A stretch of 64,000 nucleotides of DNA from Caprimulgus europaeus. Its lineage: Eukaryota > Chordata > Aves > Caprimulgiformes > Caprimulgidae. Positions 49,517-62,159 of the stretch are shown piece by piece. The DNA lies in assembly GCA_907165065.1 (NCBI GenBank), contig OU015523.1, forward strand, positions 121,298,246-121,362,245. Direction: 5' to 3'. The stretch's first letter is position 1. Each line of letters starts with the position of its first letter. The position numbers and the translations under genes are program-made. Under the pieces are notes generated by a model that saw only the letters and a program-made list of their open reading frames with translations, was not told where the DNA came from and did no database searches.

Positions 49517-51467
49517 GTAGGTAGGCTGAAAAGCTGCATTTAAAATAAAACTGGCATGGTGTGTGTATCCATGCCTCTGATTGCAGAGAAGCCACATTCT
49601 TATAAATTATTGCACAGCACATTGAAGTCAGTGTTGACTTTGCAGGAGTTTGGGTCAGTTCAAGTCCGTTCACAAGCAATGATTAGATGTAGGATTCTGT
49701 ATCAGCTAATGGTAATGACTGAATTTTTTAGTACAAATTTAGTTGTATAAATTAACAATGTTGAAAGCCTTTCAGGTAGCACCCGACAGAGTTCCCCAGC
49801 ACAAAGTTGTACAGTTCACTGAAATAGGCATATTTTCTGTCTTCCAATTAGTAGATAAGGAGACCAAGAAGAATGGACTTTTTTAAAGAGGAAAGCTAGA
49901 GCAAATGCACCATTACCTTCCAATGTCTTTTTTTATCAGGAATTGTGCAGGAGATTTTTGCACACACACACAGATACAGACACACAGAAACACAGTTCTC
50001 ATGTGTTTTACCAGACAATGTCATATCCTATTGGCCAAAGAACAAGAGGATTAATGCAACATGTGTGGTAAAAATTTATTTCCTTGGACTTATTGGAGTC
50101 AACCTTACAAGACAAAATCTCCTGTAAATTTATGCCATACCCGAGACCACCAAGATAAAAATCCATTCTGGGAAAATGTTCAAATAATTCCTCCTTTAAA
50201 CCATAATTTTCTTCATTAAGGGGTAAAGATCTCTGTAAAAGATGGTTATTACATCCACTGTCAGATGGTACAGACTAGGGCCCCCTTTAATGCCTAAAAA
50301 TTGGCTGATTTATCTTTTTCTTAGCTTTAAAACATGTGGGGAAGAACAAGAGAACTAAGTCCCAGGATGCAACACCTGAAATTGATAAACATCCATATAT
50401 TTTAGATCTTAATGACTTAAGGAAAAGTCATTTGGCACAGCTATGCAATCAAATGCCATTTTAAATGATCTTCCTTCAGCTTGTAACTTATTCGTCTCAC
50501 TAACCTTGCAGTGTAGTGAGAAACATTAGTCTGGGGCAATTGAAATGATGGGAGTACATGATCTTCAAAGCTAGGCTTCATAAGATACCATCAAAATCTG
50601 TTCTGGCTCAATATTAAAATCGCAAACTCACTCTTGAAGGCCTTAACTTGGTCTTTTAACAGTCATTGAAGGCCAGGAAAATGTTTTATACCAGCAGGGA
50701 TTTCATTCTCAGCCTTGCAGAACCATAACATGCTCATTTGTGAACTTCTTATCTTCCCCATTTTATTTGTGTGGAGTGAAGTAAGTTTTCTCTCTGAGGG
50801 AATAAAGTATGTGCAGCCCAGAGCTTTTACACAAGGCCAGCACAGGCTCTGCCTGGCAGATATCTGCTTTGTGAATTGTGAAGGAATAAGTGAATCCAGA
50901 GAATCAACAGTGTTAACAAGAGCTATCATTGTATAAAACATCAAGTTTTTGAAGTAGTTGGGGTTGTGAGTGCAGATTTTAGCCTACTCATTCCCAAGAT
51001 GAACTTATCCTTTAAAGTCTTCGAAGCTTTCTATTAAAGATGCAATAAAAGACTAAAACCAGCCAAAACATTTGAAATAAAAGTATTCAGGAAGGCTTTC
51101 ATATGAATTCTTGTTACTCCCTTTCCCTTTGGTTTTTGAAAATGTGTAGAATGAGACCCTGGTGTGATAGGAAAAAAGACAGTTGTTGAGATTGGCTGTG
51201 GTTATTTTTGTGAGGAGTCCAATTCTTCAAAAGTCTAAATATCTTTGTGGTCAGCAGATAAAAAGAACATACTAAAGGGAGGGAGAAAACTCCCAATAAA
51301 AGAGAAAATACAACTTATTTTTCAAATATAGATTCCTACTTACAATCTGATAGTTGAGAAATTGTCTTAGCACATTTCCCTGGCCAACCAGAGATCCATC
51401 AAACTTCTGACAGCTTTGGGATGTGTTTAGGATCTTACTTTTAGCCATTTATCTGTTTGCAGCACTC

Positions 51468-51664
51468 ACAGAATCACAGAATTGTAGGGGTTGGAAGGGA
51501 CCTCAGGAGATCATCTAGTCCAACCCCCCTGCCAAAGCAGGTTCACCCAGAGCAGGTTGCACAGGAAAGTGTCAAAGTGAGTTTTGAATGTCTCCAAAAG
51601 AGGAGACTCCACAACCTCTCTGGGCAGCCTGTCCCAGGGCTCCAACACCTTCACAGTAAAGAAG
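51468..51664 (-). repeat. CR1 LINE, 5'-truncated copy
   Basis: The + strand begins CACAGAATCACAGAATTGTA, then GTTGGAAGGGACCTCAGGAG and the CCCCCCTGCCAAAGCAGGTT block. It resembles the copy at 25709 but stops after about 197 bp at CACAGTAAAGAAGT. Confidence 0.92.
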
Positions 51665-52674
51665 TCAGTCTTGGTCAGATACAATGACCAAAGGAGAGAT
51701 TGAAGGACCTGAAAACTGAAGTTCTAACTGTCATTTCAAACTTGGCCAAAACCAGTGGAAATGGTGATATCATCAGTCTAGATCTGACCATTAGATCACA
51801 AAACATTTGGTCTGATTAAGTCATGTCTCGAGCTGAGAATAATGTGTGTCCAGTGGTGTAACAAGCAATCCCTGGTCTTCACTGACCTTAGGCATACTGT
51901 GATGAGTAAAGCTTCTTTCTCTCACAACAGCTCTACCAGCGTCAGTGCAAATTTACAGACTTCCTCAAAGGGCAATGGACAGACTGTTCCATTCCCTGTT
52001 TGTTTTCTACAACAATTAGGGCTAATTCCCAGCATGCCAATTTTAGGTCAGCATTCTTCCCTATCTCCAAATATGACCTCAGCAGTCACACAATGAGCTC
52101 AAAAGTTTTTTCTCTTTGGATCAATTATGCTTTGTGTTGTGGACTTTTCTGACTGAAAAGAGCAGTGATGTCGTAGACTCTGTGGCGTTGGCTAATTTGA
52201 AGAATAGATGTTTCACAGCACCACAACAAGCTGTTTAATTCCATGATTAAAAACAGGCTACTGTTAAAATAGTGTGTTTTGAGGATGGCTGAGCAATTAG
52301 CATATTTGCTTGCTTCATGGAAAACTTATGAGTCTCATATGACCAAATTTTGGCTTATTCTCTGACTTTGCTTTTGAGCCTTTGAGTCCTTACAGTTTCT
52401 TGACCTACATCATGCCAGCATGGGGGCTGGTCATCATTTAGCCCCTTCTCTACAATAGAATATCTGTCATGAAGTTGCTGCTTTTTAAAACAATATTAAG
52501 TCACTTCTTTGACACAGTAAGTTTAACTACAGTCCTGCAGGTATGATGTAAACTGGTTCTTCAAGTTCTTTTGGAGATAAAAAACAGTTGATCAAGCCAG
52601 CTGAGAATGTGAAATGTTACAGTCACTGCATGGAATAGGTCATGCTCATAACACCGTAGGAATCTGTCCTGTTT

Positions 52675-53265
52675 TTTGCTAGGATTGGGTTAATTTTCTT
52701 CTTAGTAGCTGAAAAGCTCTGTGTTTTGGTTTCAGTGGGGATTTGTTATGAGAACAATGTTGATAACTACAAGGACACTGTGCTTGGGCAGTTTGCAAGA
52801 AGAGAGGACTGGAAGGGGGAGTGGAGAAGAAAAGTGTAGTAGTCAGTAAAACCCAGAACTGACAGTTGGAGGTGCCAATAAGATATTCCATATCATATAA
52901 TGTCATGTTCAGTATATTAACTGGGATTAAGGGGGGAATTCTCTCAGGAATCACTCGGACTCACCTTTCTGGGATTGTGATTTTGGGTTCAGGGTTCCTT
53001 TTCACTCCTCCAGGATCGTTATCAGCAGGTGGTGAGCAATAGTACTCTGCATCACTCATTTATATGCAATTGTTATCATTATTATTATTATTACTTTTTA
53101 AATTTTATTTTACTCTAATTATTAAATTGTTCTTATCTCAACCTATAAGTCTCCTGACCTTTACCCCTCCAGTTCTCTCCCTGATTCCCTGGGTTGGGGG
53201 GAAGGGGGCAGGGGGCTGTGAGTGGCTGTGTCTTGTTTGGCTGCCAGCTACGTTAAACTATCACA
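52675..53265 (+). mobile_element. Solo LTR of an endogenous retrovirus
   Basis: TGTCCTGTTTTTTGCTAGG.. to ..AAACTATCACA, 591 bp, TG..CA ends. The five bases on each side, GAATC (52670-52674) and GAAGC (53266-53270), differ at one place and may be a decayed target duplication. Sense with TENM2. An ATTAAA at 53121-53126 within the AT-rich part could be the old polyadenylation signal. It pairs with the inverted copy at 46327-46940. Confidence 0.85.
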
Positions 53266-54302
53266 GAAGCACTGTATATTTCTGCAGACTTAGAATTCTC
53301 TATGGCAGTTGTGTGTCTTTTGAACTGAAGGTACGTGATATTCAATAAATTTGGCCAATCAGTTTGTAACCAACTCACAGAAGACCATGTAGACATTCTC
53401 TTTGTGAGTTTAGACCTCTGCTTCTGGCTATTCTCTCTTTTAACCAAAATCCTACTGGAATATCAGCAAGGTGGACACTTGAGTGTAGTCAGGCTCTGCC
53501 TGTGGTCTACCTTGATTAGGCTAGATCAAGACTGTCCTCTCATACCTCACTCATTTGGCTCAGCAAGGATGGTTGTAGGTTCCATGCCATGGCTTCTTCA
53601 CTTGCACTCAGTCAATCCCATGCTGTTGGTGGTGGATAGCTCCTGCAACTGTAACCTTACACTCCAACCCAACTGGAGCTCATCATGATCAGGGTTTCTG
53701 CAAATGTTCATTGGATTCTTTCAGCTTCATCAAATCATGTTTCATCTTGATTTAGAATGTCTGAGATTAAATAATAGGGGAAATAATCTAGGAGTCAGTA
53801 AAATAGAATAAAATAAAAAATGCAAAAATAACATAAGACCAGTGATGGTCATGGAGTGGATCAGTGTCTATTGAAGGCCAGAAACCCATGATTTATTAAG
53901 CTCTCTGAAGTGGATGCACTGGATTTAGTGTAGCCTCTCTGCCCCCTTCCATGTTGCAAAGTGTTCATACTGTAAAAACTATCATCACAATTTGAACTAA
54001 TGAGCACCTTTCTAGTGGTCTTGACAGATAAAAGTTTGAAAGGGCTTTGGAGAGAGCTTTGCTTCTTTTCTGTAAAGGTGATCCTTCCAGAGCAGTGTTG
54101 AGGCATATGGACAGCACAGCAGACACAAAGCTTTTGGGGCAGCTGCTGCTGCATCTTATTTGTGTGGATAGACTTCTAACTTCTGGATCTATCAGCCCAG
54201 CACGTTTCATACATGTTCTGTGTCTCCTTTTGAAAAAGATTAATGATAATAAAATTTCTAAAATTCCTTGGAGAAATGCTGTCTGAGAAAAAAAGAAAAA
54301 AA

Positions 54303-54760
54303 GGGCCACAAAAATGATCTGAGGGCTGAAGCACCTCTCCTGTGAAGAAAGGATGAGAGAGTTGGGGCTGTTCAGCCTGGAGAAGGCTCCAGGTAGACCT
54401 TCTAGTGGCCTTCCAGTACTTAAAGGGGGCCTGTAAGAAAGATGGGGGCAGACTTTTTAGTAGGGCCTGTAGTGATAGGACAAGGGGTGATGGTTCTAAA
54501 CTAAAAGAGGGGAGATACAGACTAGATAGAAGGAAGAAATTTTTCACAATGAGGGTGGTGAAACACTGGCACAGGGTGCTCAGAGAGGTGGTAGATGCCA
54601 CATCCCTGGAAACTTTCAAGATAAGGTTGGACAGGGCTCTGAGCAAACTAATCTGGTTGAAGACATCCCTGGTCACTGCAGGGGGGTTGGAGTAGGTGAC
54701 CTTGAAAGGTCCCTTCCAACCCAAACCAGTCTGTGATTCTATGACTCTGCGATTCCATGG
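54303..54760 (+). repeat. CR1 LINE, 5'-truncated copy
   Basis: Starts near GGCCACAAAAATGATCTGAG, then GAGAGAGTTGGGGCTGTTCA, the ORF2 tail (DRTRGDGSKL, LDRRKKFF), GCAGGGGGGTTGGAGTAGGT, and ends in repeated GATTCTATGACTCTGCGATTC units. The last part contains extra tail units. Confidence 0.93.
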
Positions 54761-55729
54761 TTCTATGAAACCATGTTGGGACTGTCTCCATAGTGGTGCT
54801 GAGCTCTGAATAAGGGAATCCCAAGCAAATCTAGGTTGTGATTCCTTCAGCACTCACATTTGTAAATGCTCTGTTGAATTTATTTTAGACAAAACCCAAC
54901 TGTACAGAATTGGAAAAGAAATTAGTTCTTTTTAATGACTGTAAGCACAAGCAAAAGGCTTTTCTGCTGTCAAATTATCTCCTTCTTATGCACATATAAA
55001 GGAAATTAAAATTAGTCCAGAGAAGAATCCTTGTTAAGAACTTCATTTAATACATTAGGAATTGTTTCTTCTTTGGGAAGCTTTAACTTACATCCCAGAA
55101 AGCACAGACATCCAATTAAGCATCAAAGAGAAAACCATAATCCTGCACTTTGGGATATTTATTTTTATTCAACAAATCTCAGCTCCAAGACTGAAGTCCA
55201 TCAATGCCTGGCATTTCATGTCTTGCTATTCAACAGCAAGAGACAGTTTAAAATAAAGTTCAGAATAATAAATAAAGGGAAGATTGACACGAGTACAGAA
55301 GTAAATCGCAGCAGTAGAGGAGATGCTTTAGATACAATGTGGTGGTCAGTCCCTAGCATTTAAGGGAAGGATGAAAATAGGGTATAAATATTGTAGAAAC
55401 TAGAGGCTGATAAAAGGCAGCAGAATAGTTTAATGGAATTTCATTTGACAGAGTTATAGCTTTTGAGATAGGAGCTGGAAAACTTCTATGCAAATATGAA
55501 GCAAGCTGAAATGGCACTGAAAAGGGAGATTTTTTTAACAGACATCCCAACTGTACCACTGTACCTTGTGCAGCTGCACAGATTAGGTAAGAACTTTCAT
55601 CCATTAGCACAGGGGTTGCTAATTACTGCTCCTGTTCTTACTGTCTCTAAAAACAACTCCCGAGAGTCCCGACATGCTGGGTGCTGTATGGTTACAGGGT
55701 AGGAGGCTCAGTCTCAGAGGACAGAATAG

Positions 55730-56460
55730 AATCACAGAATCATAGGAATTTGTTAGCTGGAAGGGACTCACAAGGATGATGGAGTCCATCTCCTGTCCCT
55801 GCACAGGACAATCCCAACATTCACACCATGTCCCTGAGGGCCTTGGCCAAATGCTGCTGGAATCTTGTCAGCCTTGGTGCCATGAGCACCTCCCTGGGGA
55901 GCCTGTTCCAGTGCTCCACCACCCTCTGCCTCAAGAACCTTTTCCTCATGGCCAAGCTCACCTTCCCCTGCCACATCTTCCTGCCATGTCCTCTGCTCCT
56001 GGCGTTGGTGGCCAGAGAGAAGAGCTCAGCGCCTGCCCCTCCTCTTCCCCTTGGGAGGAAGTTCTGGACCATGATGAGATCTCCTCTCAGTCTTCTCTTC
56101 TCCAGGCTGAACAATCCAAGCAACTTCAGCCTCTCCTCATACCCTTCTCCTCTAAACCCTTCCCCAGTGTTGTGTCCCTCCTCTGGACACTCTCCAGCAG
56201 CTTTAGATCCTTTTTATCCTGTGGTGCCCAAACTGCCCCCAGTGCTGGAGGTGAGGCCGCCCCAGTGCAGAGCAGAGCGGGACGATCCCCTCCCTGGCCC
56301 AGCTCGCAGTGCAGTGCTGGATGCCCCCAGAACATGGGGTCCCTCTTGGCTGCCAGGACACACTGATGGCTGATGTTCAACTTGACATTGACCAGAACCC
56401 CCAGGTCCTTCTCTGCAGGGCTGCTCTCCAGTTGAAGTGTATTACTGTACCAAACTGCTT
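55730..56460 (-). repeat. CR1 LINE, 5'-truncated copy, 0.73 kb (longest here)
   Basis: The + strand begins AATCACAGAATCATAGGAAT and continues past the end point of the related copy at 21769 into upstream ORF2 (minus-strand motifs [35 protein letters not shown], and upstream VLVNVKLNISHQC-like). Long open frames on both strands are explained by CR1. Confidence 0.93.
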
Positions 56461-57252
56461 TGTTACTCATTTTAGAGATGGAAAGTGGGTTCCAGGGCAG
56501 TTATGGGACAGATCTTCAAGATCTGCTGAGCACCAGGTGAGCAGCTACTCTGTGGACCCCTCCTCTCCAAGTTAGGCAACTCAGAGTTGCCTATTTTCCT
56601 GATTTGAATCTCCAGAGAGAGATGAGACCTAGAAGAGGATTTGCAGAAACCTTTCAGTTAAAGACAAAGCTGCTTATGCCTGCAAAGAACTAAATACCAG
56701 GAAGAAAATGGGGAAAAGGGCTGAAGTGAAGTTAATCTTTTGTGTCTAGCTGAGGGCCAGAGATGGGGGCTTTCTTTTATTAGGGATTTTCAGCAACCCT
56801 TCTCCTAGAGATAGACAGCTAAGCCAGCTCAACTGCTTAAAGTAAAAACTCTCTTCTGTCATGCACATGTTTTATACCTCCTGCGTGCATACCCAGTCTT
56901 TTCTGCAAGTGCAGGGTTGTTCCTTCTCCACATTTATTGAAGACCTGTACTCAGTCCTCCTTCTGCAGAACCTGGGAAGAATCAGGATTTAGGCCAACTG
57001 AGATGTCCTGGTTAGGGTCAGAGTATAACACAGGATGAGTTTTTACCTGCTGAACCTGAAGCCCTGTGTCCTGAGTCACATTTTAAAACCATCACTGAAG
57101 GTCAATGTTCTTCCTGATGAGGGATGATAGCAAAGATGATGGATTCATTGTCAGTCTCTGGAGAGCATCCTTTAATCTTGATTTCCTCATCCATGGAAAG
57201 AAAGAAATGTTGCCTTTCAGATATCTTCAGTTTGCTGTGCTATGGCCTTTAG

Positions 57253-57478
57253 TTACACCAGGGGAGGTACAGATTGGATGCCAGGAAGTTCTTCTTCACT
57301 GAAAGGGTTCTCAGGCACTGGAACAGGCTGCCTAGGGAGGTGGTTGAGTCACCATCCCTGGAGGTATTTAAAAGACAGGTAGATGAGGTGCCCAGTGATA
57401 TGCTTTAGTAGAGGACAGGTACGGTTGGACTCGATGATCTCAGAGGTCTTTTCCAGCCAGGAGATTCTGTGGTTCTAT
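57253..57478 (+). repeat. CR1 LINE, 5'-truncated copy
   Basis: GGTACAGATTGGATGCCAGG, then CTGAAAGGGTTCTCAGGCAC, CAGGCTGCCTAGGGAGGTGG, GGTTGGACTCGATGATCTCA and a GATTCTGTGGTTCTATG end. About 226 bp, sense. Confidence 0.92.
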
Positions 57479-58889
57479 GTAAAATGCATTGAGATCCTTC
57501 AGTGGAGGGGAAAGTTAGCTCAGTACCAGAAGTTTAATTACACTCATAAAAGCAAACAGGTTGTATATTTATTAACATAAATAATAATAATTGTTTCTGC
57601 ATTAGTAATATTTACATAATTGATGTATGTTTTACAAATAGATAAACAGATTATTCAAATAAAGGCATTGAATTATGTAGACCTTGCTTTTTGTACATGA
57701 TCTCTGAAGGAAAAATACACATGACCTTCAGTTAGTGACGTTGACACAAGTTGCACAACCTTTTTCCTGGTCACTACTGAAACAGGGTGGTTTTCAGAGG
57801 ATTTCATGCTACAGATTAGTTACTGGCAAGGACAGAAAATTCAGAGCACTCCTTCTGGGTTTTGTCTTGCTCCATGGTTTGAACATTTCCTTATAACATT
57901 TGTAAAAAGGATGGTTTTAAAAGCTAAGGAGACTTATGTCTTCTTCAGTTCCAGCAGAGGTGTTCATTTGTCACTACAGAGTTATCAAATCACATAAATG
58001 AAAGTTTCATAACACTGCAAAATGCATCTCATTATGAAGAATGCATTTAACACTTCACTGCTAAATCATGCCAATCATGAACCTTCTGGTTTTTTCCATC
58101 CATATCTTTACATTAGATGCTTTTCCCAGGTATTCCCCATAACTTGTCTTCTAAAGCAAATGCAGGTTGTGAAAACAAGACTTAGCACCTCACCACATTT
58201 AGCCTTTTAGCTCTGTACAGTGCCTCTCTCCTGTGCTTCTTTTCTGGAAAAATCTTTCTGAGGCTGAAAATTGCCTCAGATGAGCCAACTTGAAATGGGA
58301 AAATCCCAGTTAAGACAGATTTTTAATTATTAAATTTTCTATTAATATGTTGAAGGTCAGTGGAACTGCCCCAGTTTTCAGGAAGCTCTGAGCAATTTCA
58401 CCTGATCTTACATTTTAGCACTAAATCCATATTTATTAAAGGATTTAGCAGGCAGGTCAGAAGCAGCTAAATCTCTGATTCTGCATCACATGAATGCTAA
58501 AGAAAAAATTGCATCTGCATTACTCTTCTCTAAGCTGGAAAGCTTTAAACTGTTGTCAAGCCAATTTTAGGATTTTGAGGGGATAGGGGTAAACATGTAA
58601 AAATGGATTTGCCATAAATGAAGCACAAATTGACATCATTATCCCTTTTCCCAACCCAATTCTTTAATGTAATGTGAAAATTATATGAAATTCTGGATTA
58701 TACCACTTCCTGTGTTGGAAGCTACCGTGACTGTTATATCAATTAAAAAGGGCCATGAACAAAGCATTACACTGGTGGCTAGTGGTTGATAGGCTTCTTT
58801 TCCCATTTTTCTTCTGAAATATCAAAGGCAACATAGCAGACTTTTTATTCTTAAGGGGCCAAATTTGGGTCAGTTTTTAGAAGTGTATG

Positions 58890-58912
58890 CAAAAAAAAAA
58901 AAGAAAGAAAGA
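58890..58912. repeat. A-rich run with GAAA repeats
   Basis: A run of about a dozen A residues followed by three GAAA-type units. Simple sequence only. Confidence 0.85.
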
Positions 58913-61900
58913 ATCAGGTACAAGGTTTTTATTTGTATGAGTAATTGCTTTAGTATTCTTACTTCTGAAGTGCTGTTAATGGACTGTGACCTCATTACAC
59001 CTGGGACAGTGCAAAGGCAGAAGAAAAAGGATAATCTTGGCCTCAGATAGCTGAGATTCTTAAGCATTAAGTGAACAACAACAGATGGAGACGTGCTGAT
59101 GGAGGCAGAATAAAATTACAATACGTTTTTTGTCAATGCAATACGGGGAAGTTAAGGCACATGAGCAGTCACTGTCTGGGTTTTGGGTAGGTTTCAAGGT
59201 GGACTAGGAATTTTAAGAGAGCCTTGAGGAATTCTGAGGCAGCCTTTACAGACCAGAGGGAAATCTGTCCCCCAGTCATGAGGGGTTAATGAGAAAAAAA
59301 TGCCATTTGTCTCAAAACTAGCCAGCAAGCAGTTGAGGCTGGCCTCGTGGGCTGGTTCCCAGTGGGAGTGAGCAGTGATGGAACAGAGCAGGTCCTGAAA
59401 GTGAAGATTAATATTTCTTTTTTTGATTATTTGCATGAAAAAAATAACCAGAATCCTGTTGGAATGGCATTATCATTTTCTAAGGATAAAGTTTCTGATG
59501 CACCTGAAACCTGTGGGTGAACCACCCAAAACTCAACAGTGCATTGAGCACAAGCTGCTCCAGAAGTTCTCCATGAAAGAGGTTTCAGGTGAATCATCCT
59601 TTGGACCTACTTGTCTTTCCTCCTTGACACACAGAGGGCAACTAGGTTCAATTTAGTTCTTCAGGTAAGAGTGCAATTGAAGATGCTCATTGCAGACAGC
59701 AACATGGCAAAACCCCAGATGGTAACTAGAAATGAACTTGATTCCTTCAATAAATCCCTGCATCCTGGAATCAATTAATGTCCATCAGTGTCCTCTGGTA
59801 AGTGCAAGTGAAATAGAAGGTATTACTCAAAGTCCAGGTATTTCCCTCAGAGGTGCACAGGCTGATTGTACCTTTTGAGGACAGTAAGCCTCATATTTAC
59901 TCTTAGAACTGGGCACCAGATTTACTCAGAAGATCCCCTTCCTTCAAGGAACTACAGGTGGCTTTGAGAGCTGCGTGGCAGAATGAAGTAAAACACAATG
60001 CACCTCTAGGAAGGGATAAGGAATAAGGCTAAGCTGTTCATACAAACAGTGGAAGAGATTAAAGATGAAAGGAAATATTTAGTCACCTTTTGGGAACAGC
60101 TGGTGTGAAAATATTTAACAGGCAGGTCTTTTATGCACAAGCACAGCGTTCTAACGAAGCTTAAATAGGCAGGAGCAATATAGTGCAGCTGGCCAGGCTG
60201 TGAATACTGTAATAGGAGAATTAAAAGCTTTCCTTCTCATTTGCTTGGGCAGCTCAGATGGTAGCTAATCATGTCCTCTAATTTTAACAACAGAAGTGGG
60301 AAATGTACCAAAAAAATTAAAAATGCAGCTTGTAGTGAGAACAGAGGTGGCAAATTCTGTCCCTGGGACTGAATGACGATGAAACAATCCACCTGCACTT
60401 TTCTGTAAATCACCCTTAGTCATCTTGAGCTGCCCAGAAAGACCTGTATTTAAGTGGAAACTTAATCTGAAAACCATTTTGATCATTTCTTTGAGTGCCA
60501 CCAGAAAAGTCAAAGCTACTCTGACTATTTAATCCCCCATTAGAAACCTGTGAGCATTTAAGAACGCCGTGTTGTACAGAGCCAGGGCGTACAGCAGGGT
60601 GTGTGTTGCAAGGCTGTTTAAATTGGATGGTTCCCATCTATCTTTAAACTGGCAGCTAAATGGAAGATTTAGATTTGAGAGTTCCTGGCTCCTAGTTCCT
60701 TGTCAGAAATAATTAAACTATGTTTTAGGGAGACTGTCGTAAGTAGTTTGCTTCACAAAGTGTTTTTCACAGCTGAGGGTCTTTATTACAGCTCTTGGGG
60801 CCTGGGAATCCAAACCACCTTGTATATCTGTTATAGATGAATTATACATTCATAACCTGGAGCCTGCACTCTCGTGTGTGCGTGGGTGGTGGTATGGATG
60901 GAGTCTCAGTTGGGTGGGAGATGAAACCCAAAGTGTTCCCAGTGTTCTGGGTTAGCCTAAGATCTGTTTGGTTTAGATCATGCAGTGCATGTCCCTGGCC
61001 CACGAGTGCAAAACTGTTCCTTGGCAGCATGTTGTCTGGGAAATATTTCAGTTGAGATATAAATGTCCCAGTGGGTTTTCCATCCCTTTTCATAAGAATG
61101 AGTCCACAGAGATTCTGCCTTTCAGAAAGTGTTGGGGTTTTTTTTTATTTTTTCAACTTTTTTGAATGTCACTCCATTATCCTAGTTTCAAACCTTTAAA
61201 TAACTCCAAGAAAGCTTCTGACTATCACTCAAAATAGCTTCCTTTGTCCCTGCTTTTTTTTCCTGCATCATCAACCTGTAGCTATCTGACCTACTGTCAT
61301 TTCCCTGACTTATTGACGGGACACAAGGCTGAATATCAGGACATCTAGGAGGTCCTGTGCCTGTCACAAAGTTCACATATACCTGTAGACCCATCACTTC
61401 TTTATGTCTCATTTACTTTGTATTTCAAAACAGAAATAGCTTCTTAACATCAAAAATAACCACTGATACTCAAACAGACTCATTAGTATTCTCAAATCAA
61501 AGATAAAATATTAAGTAAATAATAGCAAAATCTTTAAGGTGTTCACATGGACTTTGGAGTCACAAGGTGCTGAGTCCTCTAAGATTCCAATTTTCCTGTC
61601 CATCACTGGAGATACTTGTCTCTGGAATTTCAGAGCTTCACAGTCATCAGTGGAGGTTGTTCACAGTGCACTGGGCTCAAGGATACCAGCAGTATCCTCA
61701 AATTAGAGATAGGACCTTGAAGGTCAAAGATGGGGAATGGGATGTAATGAAGATGTGAAGTAACTGAGCTGGCATTCTCTAGATTGCTTGGTGAACTGGG
61801 AGAAAGAAAAATTCCATGTTATTCAGTATTCTGAGGTGCAAAGTTCAACACTTATGAATAAAGAATGGAAATCAATAAGCACAGGAGTTGTTTCAGTCCA

Positions 61901-62131
61901 ACACTAGAGTAGTTGTACGGTGAGAGACTGCTGGAAAGCACCAGAGGCTACAACTATACTTATCTAGTTTGGGTTTCAATACCAGCAGGCTTAGACTTTG
62001 TATTTTCTTCAATGCATTTCTTCTCATCTTGCTGAAATTTTAGTACCATAAATCTCAGTTTTTATTTTTTATCTGCTGTTTCCTTTATCCTCCCCTCGAC
62101 TTTATTCATCAGGTCAGCCAAGGAGAGCCAA

Positions 62132-62159
62132 TTTTATTTATTTATTTATTTATTTATTA
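62132..62159. repeat. (TTTA)n microsatellite
   Basis: About seven uninterrupted TTTA units. Likely length-polymorphic. No sign that it marks the tail of a mobile element. Confidence 0.93.

Noticed and set aside
49054..49679. Overlapping 161- and 201-codon minus-strand frames and 147/118-codon plus-strand frames
   Set aside because: All lie in a CR1 copy. The minus-strand motifs are the C-terminal end of CR1 ORF2, truncated upstream, so this is repeat sequence and not a host gene.
51770..52130. Segment after the CR1 at 51468 considered as an old transposon fragment
   Set aside because: I see no terminal repeats, target duplication or second copy in the window to support it.
55776..56373. 196- and 181-codon frames on the + strand
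   Set aside because: Antisense reading of the 0.73-kb CR1 at 55730-56460. The low-complexity Pro/Ser/Leu content is typical of antisense CR1.
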